This document shows, piece after piece, positions 32,610 to 43,645 of a stretch of 64,000 bases of DNA. The first letter of the stretch is position 1; every line of letters begins with the position of its first letter. Source of the DNA: Symsagittifera roscoffensis. Taxonomy: Eukaryota > Xenacoelomorpha > Acoela > Convolutidae. The notes beneath the pieces were generated by a model. The model saw only the letters and a list, made by a program, of their open reading frames with translations, was not told the DNA's origin and did not search any database. A program made the translations under genes and the position numbers. Location of the stretch: positions 3,419,072-3,483,071 of the forward strand of contig NC_087067.1 of NCBI RefSeq assembly GCF_963678635.1. Reading direction: 5' to 3'.

Positions 32610-33639
32610 CTGATAACTATTTTCCCCCTATTGCAAGGAAAATGTTAACAAGGTACAAAATTCGTTTCGTATATGCTTTACTGTTCAATTCTTTTTTATG
32701 GGGGGGGGGGGGCATTCATTACAAGGTACCATAGGGGAACTAGTTAACAAGATCCCGTATATACATGTTTTACCTCTGGAAAAAATAACATTTTCTGAAA
32801 ATACTTCTATTTTGTAATATCCTTTAAGTAAAAGCGAATATGCCTAAAAATTGACGCGAATAAAACCCATTAAACTAAATGATCCGCAAAGATCAATTTC
32901 ACTAATGTAGGAGGTTCTTCTGCGTCATTACATTAAACAAAACCAATCCTTTCCCTCGTCTTTGTAATTAAGTCTTCAAATAACTTATCGAATTACTCAA
33001 GAAATCGTCACCGTAAAAACATAAGAAATGAGTCCAAAAACTTCCAATAATTAGAAAACGCCTAAAAAGGGTGAACACGATTTAGCTTGAATGGATTTAA
33101 TTGACCATTTCTCTATGAAGTGAAAAGCTCAACTTTTTGGGATGTTCAAGTGAACTTCAATAACTCGGGCTAAGTTGTTCAGCTTTGGGGTCAACAGAAT
33201 AAAACCAAAACGGGGACAGTTTTCGACCAAAAATATGTACTCGGAAACAGTCGAAAACAAAACCAAAAACAATCGAAAACAAATTCGAAAAAGTTGAACT
33301 CAAAGTTGAATCTCAAGTAAACAAATTGTTGAGCTGATCAGCAACTTTCGACAATTTGTTGCTGATCAACAGAAGTCGCACAATTTTGTGTTCAAATTTT
33401 GTGTTAGTTTTGTTATAGTTTTTGCGTATAACCTAGCGCTAAATGAGAATCGAGGCAAAGGATATTAATACAGGTTTTTGTAGTTCTAATTTCATCAAAA
33501 ATATTTTGCTGTATTGACTTTGAAATCAAAAGTATTCATCTGTGATCATTTTTGCACAGTATTGGCAGTTTCAACTAATTCTTATTTCAGGCAGAAAAAG
33601 AAGCCGGCTCAAAAACCTTCCAATTGAAATTGAAGCTAG

Positions 33640-34140
33640 CTACTTGGTCTCATTATTGTTCGGACTTTCGAAGAAAGTGACGAAATATTTTCCTCCAGAC
33701 AATTCGAGACTTTTTAACTAGCGGTTTTTGACAGACCTTTTATATCACCCGAAAACAATTGTTGTCTTGAGATCAAATTTAAAAAGAATTTCTACTTATG
33801 ATCATTTTTTTGTAAAGTTATAGGGGTTTACATAATGCTCATATGGACAATCTGAGACAATTCACACGGGAAATTTTTCGTGCTACTAACGCGTAAGCGG
33901 AAGTTTAGTTCGTCTTAGAAATTTTTGCAAAATATTGGTAAATTTTTTGCTTTTATGGGCAAAATTTTTCACTCTGTTTTTTATATGGCGTATGGGGGAT
34001 GATTTTTAAAAAGAATCTCAAAAAAACTTTGAAACTTTTTTCTTTTTCGTGAAAAATTCCTCAATTTTTTCTCAGCGAACACTGCTCCATAAACCTTAAA
34101 GGACAGTCTGCACAATCAAGGCTTTGCCGTGATACGAGCA
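33640..34140 (+). repeat. Dispersed repeat B copy
   Basis: It matches 700-1215 and 50560-51120: GACTTTCGAAGAAAGTGACG, then CTTTTTAACTAGCGG, TACTAACGCGTAAGCGG and CTGCTCCATAAACC. It ends AAGGCTTTGCCGTGATACGAGCAGTC, with the terminal short inverted repeat and the conserved CGAGCAGTC end. No protein is encoded. Confidence 0.8.
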
Positions 34141-35469
34141 GTCATGTTGCTTAATTAGACAAAAGTATGTTACTCTGTACTCCACTAAGAAACGAGTGCT
34201 TAGAGGAGCAAAATAATAAAAAGTTTCAATTTTTTCATTTTGACATTAGACAGTTGGTTGGATTTTTTCTCCCTTGCGTTTGCAAAGTGCAACTTTGTCC
34301 CAGGTAATGATTTTGTTCGGATAACATAAAAACAAAAAAAAATACACTCATTTTTAAATATTGGGAAAGTTTTTGACAAAAAAAAGAAAAAACATAAACT
34401 GATTTAATTTTTATCAAAGTATTATAACTAGATTTGATTTGAAAACCAGTAGTATTTTGCAAAGTACTTCTTCAAGGAATCAAATGCAAAAAGCAAAATA
34501 AAAAAATGTGCTTACAGTATGTTTGACTACAAACTGAACCCAATAGTCTCTGGGTAATTTTGTTTGTTGAAATGAACTTTTGAGCCAAAAATGACGAGGC
34601 ATAAAGGTAAAATTTTGGTTCCATTTAGCAAAATAAAAAACCTTCAGCTTATTCAACATTTTGGTAATTTGTTGAAAATGACTCCAATCATATTTTTGTC
34701 ATCGGGCATTTTTTGTCCTATTGTAACCCAGCTCGAGACTTTCAAACTTAGGTTTGCTGATCAAACTCCTCAAATTAAAAACGCTAGTCATGCAACTCCC
34801 ATTAATAATTTGTATGAATATCGGACATTTTTTTCATCCTGAAATAATTTGTTTTTTCTCAAACAAAAATTAAAGAATCCCATGTTCTTCATGTAAATTT
34901 GTCAAGATTGCTTAGTAAAATTAAGGATCTGCAAACATATTTTCAAGACCTAAAGATGCAGAAGCTTGATTTTTTTTCTGGAAAAAAGGTGCTTAGACGA
35001 ATTTCATGCATGATATGGAATTGTATAACTAACCTTTTTATGGCAAAAAAGTTATGTAGTAATTAAACTTCAAAATTGTTCCAAATGTTTATTTCAAATT
35101 TGTATATCGCAAAGTTAATTCTGTACTCAAACATAACGTACTGATAACAAACTCAATTTTTGTCCTTAGCGTAGACAAGTTACCAACAAAAATTGATGAA
35201 AAAAAACTCGCCGTTTCAGGTTTTTTGATTTCATTGACCTAAATGTAGTTTTTATTCAATACACTGGTAACAAATACGCTGGTTAGCTAAAATTCAGAAA
35301 CCACGCAAAAGTTACCAGCAGCGAATCAAAAGCAGCAGAAAGATATGCGCCAATGATACGAATTTGAATGATTTTGCCATAAGTTTGCTTCATTGCACAA
35401 TCTAAGCTCAACCCTAAAAAAACACAACCCCATAAGGCTTGTACAATTTTTCAATTTTTGTTCTGACCT

Positions 35470-35895
35470 GAGTGTTGTTAATATCCATAAATTTTGTGTT
35501 TGATATCAAACAAAAAAATACTAGAAAAAAAAGAAAAAATGATTAAAAAAACTGCGATAGTTTTTGTAAACCCGCTAATTATACAATTCCAAAATATGAA
35601 CAAATGGCGCTCGCATTCTTTCAAATAGTAACTATAGAAAACTACAGTGCCTAAATTTTTGTACAGTTTCGTAATTGTATGCCCGGGTTGAAGTCCCACC
35701 ATTAATTATCACTTTTTCTGTAGCATCCCAGTGATCGCTATTTTCCAGCGCTGATTCATGTATAATTCAGAGTTTTTGCATAAGTAAACTTGCGATATTT
35801 CAGAGTTATTTCAGGAATGATCCGTAGAAAATCAGCGCTACAACTTAAGAAATTTAAACTCATTCTAATAGCTTTCAAGTGAGAGTGTGGAATGT
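35470..35895 (-). repeat. Dispersed repeat A copy, inverted
   Basis: The minus strand matches 340-720 of the gypsy spacer, for example TTCAACCCGGGCATACAATTAC, TTAGGCACTGTAGTTTTCTA and AACACTCAGGTCAGAACAAA. It is non-coding. Confidence 0.8.
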
Positions 35896-36632
35896 TCAAA
35901 TTTTGCACAGTCTTGCAAAAATCTTGCAAAACTCGTATAATTGATTTTTTGAGCTCCTGTTATAAATTGAGTATGGGTTTTTCGATTTTTTTGCTTCTTG
36001 GAAAGCTGTTGGCATAACAGCTCAATGTAAATTAAAATGCAGGCTCAATTTGAGGCCTTTTTTACTTACATTTCTTAGTCAAATTAATCAGGAGACGCTA
36101 AACAATTTTGACTCAGCATGAGGAAAGGCTCAATTGGAATGTAAAATAGTTTTGACTAAGGAAAAATCCGAGATACTAGTTTTGACTCATAATTTGTTCG
36201 CAGCAGAAAGTGTCTTTTTTCTATCATGCTGTTTTCTATCATGCGGTCGGCCAAAAATGGATTTCTGAAAAAGGGTCGGCAAGGGGTCGAATCCCTGAGG
36301 GGGGGGGGGGGGGGGGGAGGCGTCTGCCCTCCCCCTCCCGCCACCCCTAAATCCGGCTCTGATATTAACTAAGTTATTATGATTTAAAAAGGCAGGAAAC
36401 AAATATTTAAGTTTACAGCGGAAAATCTCTATAAACTCACACATTCAATTATGTCTATATCAAGTAAAAATTTCCTAAACTAATTCCATAATCCCGCCTA
36501 AATTTTCAATTTAAATATTTACTTGAGTTAAATTACATACACTAAGTTTTCAACTAGTAGAAAATGGTAACAAAAAACCAATGATTTTAATCGATTGAAA
36601 TCTTAGTTTTGCTTTTGCGGGAAACTTCAAAA

Positions 36633-36674
36633 CTCCCCTCCCCTCCCCTCCCCTCCCCTCCCCTCCCCTCCCCC
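36633..36674. repeat. (CCCCT)n tract, G-rich on the receptor strand
   Basis: About eight CCCCT pentamers lie 30-70 bases inside the intron, just downstream of the receptor donor site. On the transcribed sense strand this is (GGGGA)n, which can form G-quadruplexes. Confidence 0.95.
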
Positions 36675-36704
36675 TTGTCCCATAATTACACATTTCAGCC
36701 CCAC

Positions 36705-36876
36705 CTTGGGTATGAGCTTTGAGACCATGAGAAGTAGCATGGCTGTGCTGAGTAGGATGGTCATGGCCAGCGTGATTCTCTCGCAGCAGGCGGAGGGCAG
36801 GTAGAAAGTGCAGACTGTCAGGAGGGACGTGATGATGAGGGGGATTATGAGGTACACGGTGTAATACAGCGGCTTC
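36705..36876 (-). CDS. Cys-loop receptor subunit, TM1-TM2 exon
   Basis: The minus-strand exon follows acceptor GTCTGTTCTAG. It starts with the last base of a codon (probably Arg), then KPLYYTVYLIIPLIITSLL (TM1; K-P-L-Y-Y-T is near-universal in nicotinic subunits). TM2 with flanks follows: CCERITLAMTILL, then STAMLLLMVSKLIPK. It joins the TM3 exon in phase 0 to give KLIPK-SAYHVPLL, the expected spacing. The donor is a weak GTGGGG. In TM2 numbering there is Arg at 0', Thr 2', Leu 9' and Lys 20', where cation channels usually have an acidic 20'. Upstream exons for the ligand-binding domain were not found in the window. Confidence 0.88.
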
Positions 36877-37280
36877 CTAGAACAGACGAAAAAATAGCAA
36901 ATCATTTCAACAATTCGCCAACTCACCAAACATGAACGCGTCAACTTTTGAAAAGAAAAAAAAAATAATTTTTTTTGGTATGTACTATAGAAGGAATGGG
37001 ATTGTTAAAAAGATCTGAAAAGAAATAGATATAAATTAAGTTTGAGCAGTCGCAATTAACTAAAAACAAAAACAAAGCAATTTGACGAGATCTGACTGCT
37101 GAAAAACTGTGAAACTGTTATACTATTACTTATTAATCATATTACTGTTTAATTTATATTAACATAGACTAATAAGTAATAATTTTATGGAATCAGTCAG
37201 ATCTGATTAACTCGATTTGAACACAGATCCATGTTTTGACAGATCTGGCTTGACTGCAATTTTTCAAAGGTTATCCACAG

Positions 37281-37661
37281 CAGAGGCGGATTTAGGGGAG
37301 GGGGCGCGGGGCGGCGGACGCTCTCTCCTTCAGGGATTCCTTTGGTACTTTTTCAGAAATCCATTTTTGGCCGACCGACACCAATATTTTTCTAAAGGCG
37401 CCTTATATACTAATTTTGAGAAGGAAGCACGCGCGGTCAAAATTTTCCAAAAAGTGCCTAAAAGCGCCTTTTTTGGACTGTTTTTACAAAATTTTGCCTG
37501 CGATGCAGAAAATTTGGCCAATACAGGGATTAAACCGTGCTTAGGGAGAGCTCAAAAAATCATTTCGGTCGACCTAAAAAAAAGGTCGACAAAATTTTCA
37601 AAAAATGTTTGAAAATCTGCCCCCCCCCCCCCCCTCGACAAAAAACTTAGATCTGCCCCTG
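37281..37661. mobile_element. hAT-type MITE copy
   Basis: It begins CAGAGGCGGATTTAGG and ends CTTAGATCTGCCCCTG. Flanks ATCCACAG and ATCTAAAG agree at 6 of 8 bases. A C run of about 14 lies before the right end. Its right half and the DNA beyond it recur at 42.4-42.94 kb. Confidence 0.8.
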
Positions 37662-37945
37662 ATCTAAAGTATAAACACAGGGCGTCCCAAATAAGGATCC
37701 AAAATTGAATATTTCGACAACTACTGGGTCGATTCTTTTGTAAATTTTGCTCGCATATCTAGCTGCCTAACACACGTTGTGTAGTAGCCGCTAAAATTGG
37801 GTAATTAAAACATAATTTTTTTGGTTTCTTTTTTGGGGACACCTGCAAAAAATAGACACAAAAATGAAGAAATGTGGTTTTTTGTTGGCACGAGAGTCGA
37901 GGAGACAGATGTTATAAAATCAGAAGAGGTCGTTGAATACGATTT
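37390..37945 (+). repeat. Segmental duplication, copy 1
   Basis: From inside the MITE to about 37945 the sequence matches 42430-42940 with few differences. It includes TATAAACACAGGGCGTCCCAAATAAGG and the stretch with CTGCCTAACACACGTTGTG. CAGGGCGTCCCAAATAAG resembles a mariner-type terminus, but no transposase is present. Confidence 0.8.
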
Positions 37946-38441
37946 GAAAGTATTGCCGAACGTGCGCCGCACAAGGTAACCTCTCTTGAACATTTTCTGC
38001 AAAATTTACACTCAATTCGAATAAAAAACAATTACAAATTAAATAATGTGATAAAGAGCATAAAGATCGCGCTTTAAAATCAATGAAGTAAATAAATGCA
38101 TATTTATCAATTTTGAAAAATTATTATTTGGGTAGACTGAAAATTTAGTTTGAAAAAAGTGTAAAATACTTGCGATGAATTAATATATCAGTTGATTCTG
38201 GCAATATTTTTGTTCTGACAAAGTTTGAAGCAAATGAAGAAATTTTCGAGCTCGATTTTTTTCTACAGACAAATTTCGACATTTTAACTAGCAGTTTTTG
38301 ACTTAATTTTTAAATTGTTTAAAAGTTATTATTGTCCTGAGTTCAAATCTAGAAAAAAATTGCCTCTGATCCTTTTCGTATAGTTATCGGGGTTTAAACT
38401 TACCAATTTCGCCAATTTGGGAAAAATAACGCGCGACATAG

Positions 38442-40035
38442 GTCATGGAGAGCCTCATCAAAATAAGGCTCAAGAAGTGGGCCAGCGACATCAAAGCCAT
38501 TCCTCCCCAGCAAGCAGGATTCCAGACGGGCAAAATGACGACCGACGTCCTGGCGAACATTGCTCAGAAGGCCTTCGAACGCCATTTTCATGCCATTTTC
38601 ATGGAACGGTCGATCTGAAAGCGGCTTTCGACAGAGTTTGGAAAAACGGCCTCCTCCGCGACCTCGCCCGCCTCAAGATCCACCCAACTGCTCTCCGCTG
38701 GCTTCGAGCTTTTGTTGCTGACAGAAAGGCGGCAGTCCGTTGGGACAACACCATCAGCCGCTTCAGGACGTTCAAGGAAGGGGTACCTCAAGGGAGCCCT
38801 CTCTCTCCTCTTCTTTTTTTGCGTCGCCACCGCTAAGCTGCCGAAAAGGATCTGCAGCTCATCACCACGAGTATAGGCAGACCAATTCGCAGACGACTTT
38901 ACCATCTCGGCGTCTGGCAGGACAGTAGCAGAAGCAGCAGTTCGCCTCGCCCCTACTCTCCGGGAAGTGGAGAAGTGGTCAGCAGATTATGAAGCTCTTC
39001 TCTCTACTGAGAAGACCGCGCCACCTGTCGTTTCCCTTGACCCACGGGAAACAGCTGAGAAAGCGTCGAAAGGCCTGAGTTTCCTGGGCACTCCGATCCA
39101 GAACAACAAAGAAATCAAGCATCTTGAAGTACACCTGGACACACAGATGTCATTTAAGAAGCATGAGTCGGAGATAGCGAAAAAGATCAACAAAAGGACT
39201 CAAATCCTCCAAGCACTAGCAGGCAAAGACTGGGGCGTCCTTGCAATCGACTTGTCACCACTCTACAAGGCCTACGCGAAGCCCGGTGGTCTGTACGATC
39301 TGGAAGTCTGGGGTCCGTTTCTCTCGAAGACAGAGCTCCAGACGCTTGAGACAGCCAACAACAGAGCAACCAGGCTGATCACTGGTACGCCCCGGGCACC
39401 CCTTCGGCAGCTGCGGTTATAGAAGCAAACCTAACACCGATCAGGATAGAGGTGGAAGAAAAAGCAGCGCTCCTACTCGGCAGATACTCCAGGTTCCCCG
39501 ACGACCACCACCTGAAAGAGCTAACCCCGGCCCCGGCTGAAATCCAGGGTCGAAGGTTCTCACCGGTTTGACTGGCGCAGCACTGCAAAAAAGACGGCTG
39601 AACGAAGTCCCGGAAGGAGGTAGCTTGTTCGAGCAAATTGTTGCAAACAGAGAGGAGAAACACCGACGAATCTATGAAGAATTGACACCCAAAACATCAA
39701 CTCACCGAAGAGCCACCGAAGGAAGACCTTTGCCGCACTCAGTCAACAGAAGCAGAGAAGAAGAAATAACGCTGCACAGGCTGAGAACCAACAGAGCCCG
39801 CTTCCTCTGCCAGACTCAACACAGGTTCGGCCTTGTTCCGGGCCCAATCTGCGAGAATTGCAACCAAGAAGAGGAATCAGTGGACACTTCGTTACATCAT
39901 GTGTTTCATGGGAATCAGCAAGAAGAATCACCATGGGGGACGGCTATCCACCGATCACAACCCTCCAGTCAAACCTTGACAAAATTCTGAGCTTCGTGAG
40001 GCTCGCAGGGCACCTCACGGTGCCTCCCAATCAAT
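38442..40035 (+). pseudogene. LINE reverse transcriptase and C-terminal region
   Basis: Frames at 38442-38600, 38610-38836, 38967-39422 and 39568-40035 trace one protein. RT motifs are QQAGFQTGKMTTDVL, VDLKAAFDRVWKNGLL and FKEGVPQGSPLSPLLF, followed by a shifted QFADDFTISA with the F-A-D-D active site. The C-terminal part has LSFLGTPIQNNKEIKHLEV, a helical region and a zinc-binding end (ICENCNQEEESVDHF, then a Cys). This architecture suits the Jockey-like LINE group, though the clade is uncertain. At least four frameshifts or stops make it inactive. The frame ends at TAG 40033-40035. Confidence 0.82.
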
Positions 40036-40060
40036 AGAAGGGCCCCAGCCACATACACAC
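38442..40060 (+). mobile_element. 5'-truncated LINE (non-LTR retrotransposon)
   Basis: The fragment is flanked by ACATAG direct repeats (38436-38441 and 40061-40066) inside repeat B and ends in a CA-rich tail. It keeps part of RT and the 3' part of the second ORF. The 5' end is missing, as usual for incomplete reverse transcription of LINEs. It is more GC-rich than its surroundings. Confidence 0.88.
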
Positions 40061-40345
40061 ACATAGTTCGGAACATAAACGCGTAAACCTTTATTTGGTT
40101 GTCTTAGAAATTGATCCACACTGGATTGAGGAATGCTTTTTGGTCTATTTAATACTTGGTGAATGCAAAATATATTAAATAAAAATATCAATTTGTACTT
40201 CACTTATCGTTTTGCTGGAAGATTTTCAAACTCATAATAATTTTTTGAATTTTTCTTTTTTTTTTTTCAATTTCCAAGAAAATTTTATTTTAAACTTCTA
40301 TTTAGAAACTAAAATGCAGTCGCAACAATCAGGGTTTTTCCCTGA

Positions 40346-41806
40346 TAAGATCATTCTTGGGCATTTTGGATGACGAATACAAATCTGGCAGAGTTCTCGG
40401 TAGATTTGCCTTCCTTTGCAAGGTGGTGCAAATATTTGCATTCCAAGGAAACAACACTGCTTGTAACAAAGCAAAGCCCGGAATGTTCCGACCACAATTT
40501 GAGGTCTGGGTGATATTTAAAAAAGAACTAAATTTCATCATTTTTTTTAAAAAATTTCAACTCATCCCCCAATCGCTGTTTAAAGTATAAATCGATCTAT
40601 TTCGCGGCTATTTTTCCTTTCCCCCTCACCTCACATATACACAAATTTTATGTTGTAACGGGGAGTTTTACAAGGTTAAGTATGGAGACCAAATATGTTT
40701 GTTAAAGCCTAATTAGTCCGCATACCAATTTTTGTAACAATCCAATGTTGTGAACAAAATTTTACTAATAAAATTTTGCTGGTGGGGGGGGGGAAGGAAA
40801 AAGAGCCTATTTCGCTTATAGCGAACTATTACATAGGGCAAATAACTCGCCTCAATTCTTTTTGAAACGGTTTTTTAGACGGATTAAATCTTCGCTGACG
40901 CGTTAATAGCATAAAAACATACTGCACGTTAATTGTCCCTATTTAGGCCAAATTGGCAGCCCTTAATCCCCAATAGCTACGAAAAACGAGCACCGATGAA
41001 AACTTTAGGACAACAATAGGTAAAAAGTCGAAATTGCCGAACACATAATAAGCCTTAGTCCTGCTCTTGATTTCGTTTTTTTTTGTAGATTTATTCCCCT
41101 TTTTGGCTAATTAATGCATAAATCTCGGGACAAAATAACCCTCAGTCAAAATAAAAGTTAATTAATCCGATAAATGATGTACATTTTTATCTTAAAAAAG
41201 AGTTTTTCGGGCAATCAGATCCCTGTTTTTACCGATTTTTATTTTGATTTATTTCAGCGCTTTTTTCACCATCCACGTTATTGATGAATGACGTTTGTCG
41301 CAAATTTTTTGTAGTAGTAAAATCGTACTAGAAAAATTCAGACGTATGTTAACAAAAGCATTGAGCGATGTGAAGAGAATATATAATTTACAATCATTCA
41401 CAATAGAAACATTTTTTTTTGTTATAATTTTGTTTAAAAATTCTGAAGTTTTGATGAGCAATGTCAATTTGTGAGTAATTCTCTTACATTCAGTCATCTG
41501 AATATGCGACATTTTTTTTTGAAAAATTGACAGGGGGAGGGGGAGGGGGCAGAGCAATTTTTATCCGTTAGTCGCAATTTTACAATCTTGCAGCGCAACA
41601 AAAGTTAGACATCATATAAAAATTCAATCATTGAAACTGGTCACAAAAAGAAACAAAAAAGAGCGCCAATATTGACCTTTAGAGTTTATTTTGAAAATTG
41701 ATGACTTTTCATCAATGCGCCACAGCTTTATTGATCTAGCAATTTGCTGCCAATTTGAGAAAAAAACCAAGTTGAATATAGATTCACAAACTTGCATTTT
41801 GCAAGC
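40346..41806. other. Non-coding region upstream of protease gene
   Basis: 40840-41060 is an inverted, diverged part of repeat B (GCTGACGCGTTAATAGC, AACGAGCACCGATGAAAAC). 41530-41550 is a short GGGGGA tract. The promoter of the downstream protease-like gene should lie near 41600-41800, but no convincing TATA box was found. Confidence 0.5.
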
Positions 41807-41935
41807 ATGCATTTGGAAATAATCATTGTAAGTCTTTTCGCACTGGGCTCAAAAGGCGCTCTAGAATTTGAAAAAAGAATCGTCAAGGGCGAAGATGCAA
41901 AATACAAGGGATTATACGTGCAAGTTATTCTCCAG
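41807..41935 (+). CDS. Catalytically dead chymotrypsin-fold protein, exon 1 (signal and activation site)
   Basis: This is the first of four exons (41807-41935, 51652-51839, 58792-59021, 59441-59643) that join in phase to a 249-residue protein of the S1 peptidase family. The start is ATG 41807. Residues 4-14 (EIIIVSLFALG) form a short signal peptide, so the product is probably secreted. EKR-IVKGEDA (cleavage after Arg24) is the zymogen activation site, with Ile25 as the new N-terminus. KYKGLYVQVILQ matches the first strand of trypsins. The donor CAG|GTCAGC is in phase 0. The full product lacks all three catalytic residues (see exons 2-4), so it is a serine protease homologue, not an enzyme. 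Confidence 0.82.
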
Positions 41936-42241
41936 GTCAGCCGACAATCTTTTACCGTTTCCCTCGCTATCTTTTTTCCGGCTTTTCTGCTGTCCCCGTG
42001 CATTTTTTTTCATTCACACACGTAAGAAGCCATTTTTGCTTGTAAAGTTTTTGTTCACAAATCTTATAAGCCAACTGCGTATATAACACTGGGATGAAAG
42101 AAGGGATCAAATGTATATTAAAAAATAGAACTAAGTTAAACATCCAACTTTTTTTGAGTTTATATTCCACATTCGCGATAGGGCTTCCAAGGGAGAGCGA
42201 ATAGGATTTTAACTTATTTCCAAAAAAATCATACCGTTACA

Positions 42242-42658
42242 CAGAGGCAGATTTAGTGGGGGCGGGGGCGGACGCTTTTCCTCTCAGGGATTCGACCCCC
42301 TGCCGACCCAAAGGGTCCCCCCTTTGGTACTTTTTAAGAAATGCATTTTTGGCCGACCGACACCAAAATTTTTCTAACGGGGCCTTTGGCGCCAATATAT
42401 ACTAATTTTGAGATTAGCGATTTTTTGGTAGAAATTTTCCAAAAAATGCCTAAAAGCGCCTTTTTTGGACTGTTTTTACAAAATTCTGCCTGCGACGCAG
42501 AAAATTGGGCCAAAACAGGGACTAAACCGTGCTTAGGAAGAGCTCAAAAAAAACATTTCGGTCCACCTAAAAAAAAGGTCGACAAAATTTTCAAAAAATG
42601 TTTGAAAATCTGCCCCCCGCCCCCCCCCCCCTCGACAAAAAACTTAGATCTGCCCCTG
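42242..42658. mobile_element. hAT-type MITE copy in protease intron 1
   Basis: It begins CAGAGGCAGATTTAGTGGGG and ends CTTAGATCTGCCCCTG, with a C run near 42617. The flanks do not form a target duplication (CCGTTACA versus ATCTAAAG). Its right part belongs to the segmental duplication shared with 37.4-37.95 kb, so this copy is chimeric. Confidence 0.75.
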
Positions 42659-42940
42659 ATCTAAAGTATAAACACAGGGCGTCCCAAATAAGGATCCAAA
42701 ATTGAATATTTCGACAACTACTGGGTCGATTCTTTTGTAAATTTTGCTCGCATATCTAGCTGCCTAACACACGTTGTGTAGTAGCCGCTAAAATTGGGTA
42801 ATTAAAACATAATTTTTTTGGTTTCTTTTTTGGGGACACCTGCAAAAAATAGACACAAACATGAAAGAAATGTGGTTTTTCTTTGGCACGAGAGTTGAGG
42901 AAACAGATGTTTTAAAATCTGAAGAGGTCGTTGAATACTA
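42430..42940 (+). repeat. Segmental duplication, copy 2
   Basis: It matches 37390-37945 closely, through the MITE right end and the ACAGGGCGTCCCAAATAAGG sequence. Similarity stops at GAGGTCGTTGAATAC (42938). Confidence 0.8.
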
Positions 42941-43645
42941 GAAAATTAGGCGAAAACAGGGACTTTTTAGTGCTTTGGGAGAGCTCGGATAATCAATTTG
43001 GTCGACCTGTAAAGTCGACAAATTTTTCCTAACTTTTTGAAAATCCGCCCCCACCCATGAGAAAATCCCTCCATGCCTTAAATACTTTTTCCGAACAGCT
43101 CTTTTAGACACAGGTCAGTGGCTGATATTAAAGTTTCAAGAAGAACGAAAATGAATTTTCAAAAAAATTTATATAAAGGGCTCTTTTTTTCCTCCCACCT
43201 TAAAGAATTCATGAGTAAATATGGCGAAATGCGTGATGTTACTAATTACCGTGGTTAGTTTGTTGACGATGCTGTTTTTCGACAATGTTGAAGTATTTTT
43301 CATCAAATTGAAATTGAAAGGTAGTGAAAAGTCGAAAAGTAGCCAAAAATAAATTGACCCAATTTAGATCCCAGAAAAAAAAACAGCGAGACTGTTAATT
43401 TCAAGGCGATGCCTTAAATGTGCAGACTGCTTTAACCTCTGCTGTGGATTACTGTGCTACTTAAACAGATGCTGAACTTTTCAAAAAAAGCATAGATTAT
43501 TTCAAATTTTGATTTTTGTGAAAATCCTTCCCCCACAGGCAATTTAAAATTCAAAGTGATATTTTTAGCATAGAGTAGCATACTGTAAAGAACAAATAGC
43601 ATGCCTCAATTCAAATTTGGAACAATTTTGTTTTTCTGAGCCGGA

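Larger units (their letters stand above)
31456..36704 (-). other. Large receptor intron filled with repeats
   Basis: This 5.2-kb intron separates the TM1-TM2 exon from the TM3 exon. It holds hAT-type MITE pieces (about 31680-31830, a complete copy 32355-32609, and 36235-36361). It also holds the dispersed repeat shared with 700-1215 (33640-34140) and an inverted copy of the 400-700 repeat (35470-35895). A pentanucleotide tract lies at 36633-36674. No coding frame is credible. Confidence 0.75.
36877..38219. other. Intergenic or upstream receptor intron, repeats only
   Basis: No exon of the receptor ligand-binding domain could be recognised. 37085-37210 is an inverted-repeat segment (GATCTGACTG…CAGTCAGATC, with ATTACTTATTA/TAATAAGTAAT inside), possibly a tiny MITE. 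37281-37661 is a hAT-type MITE. 37662-37945 is the start of a duplicated segment. Confidence 0.6.
38220..40345 (+). repeat. Repeat B copy split by a LINE insertion
   Basis: 38220-38441 matches the middle of repeat B up to AACGCGCGACATA. After the LINE, 40067-40345 resumes with TTCGGAACATAAACGCGTAAAC and ends near CAGTCGCAACAATCAGGGTTTTTCCCTGA. Confidence 0.7.

Noticed and set aside
34591..34842. 83-codon frame in the receptor intron
   Set aside because: Wrong strand for the receptor, low complexity and no domain.
37085..37210. Defined MITE
   Set aside because: The inverted repeats are imperfect and no target duplication or second copy was found, so it is only mentioned within the surrounding region.
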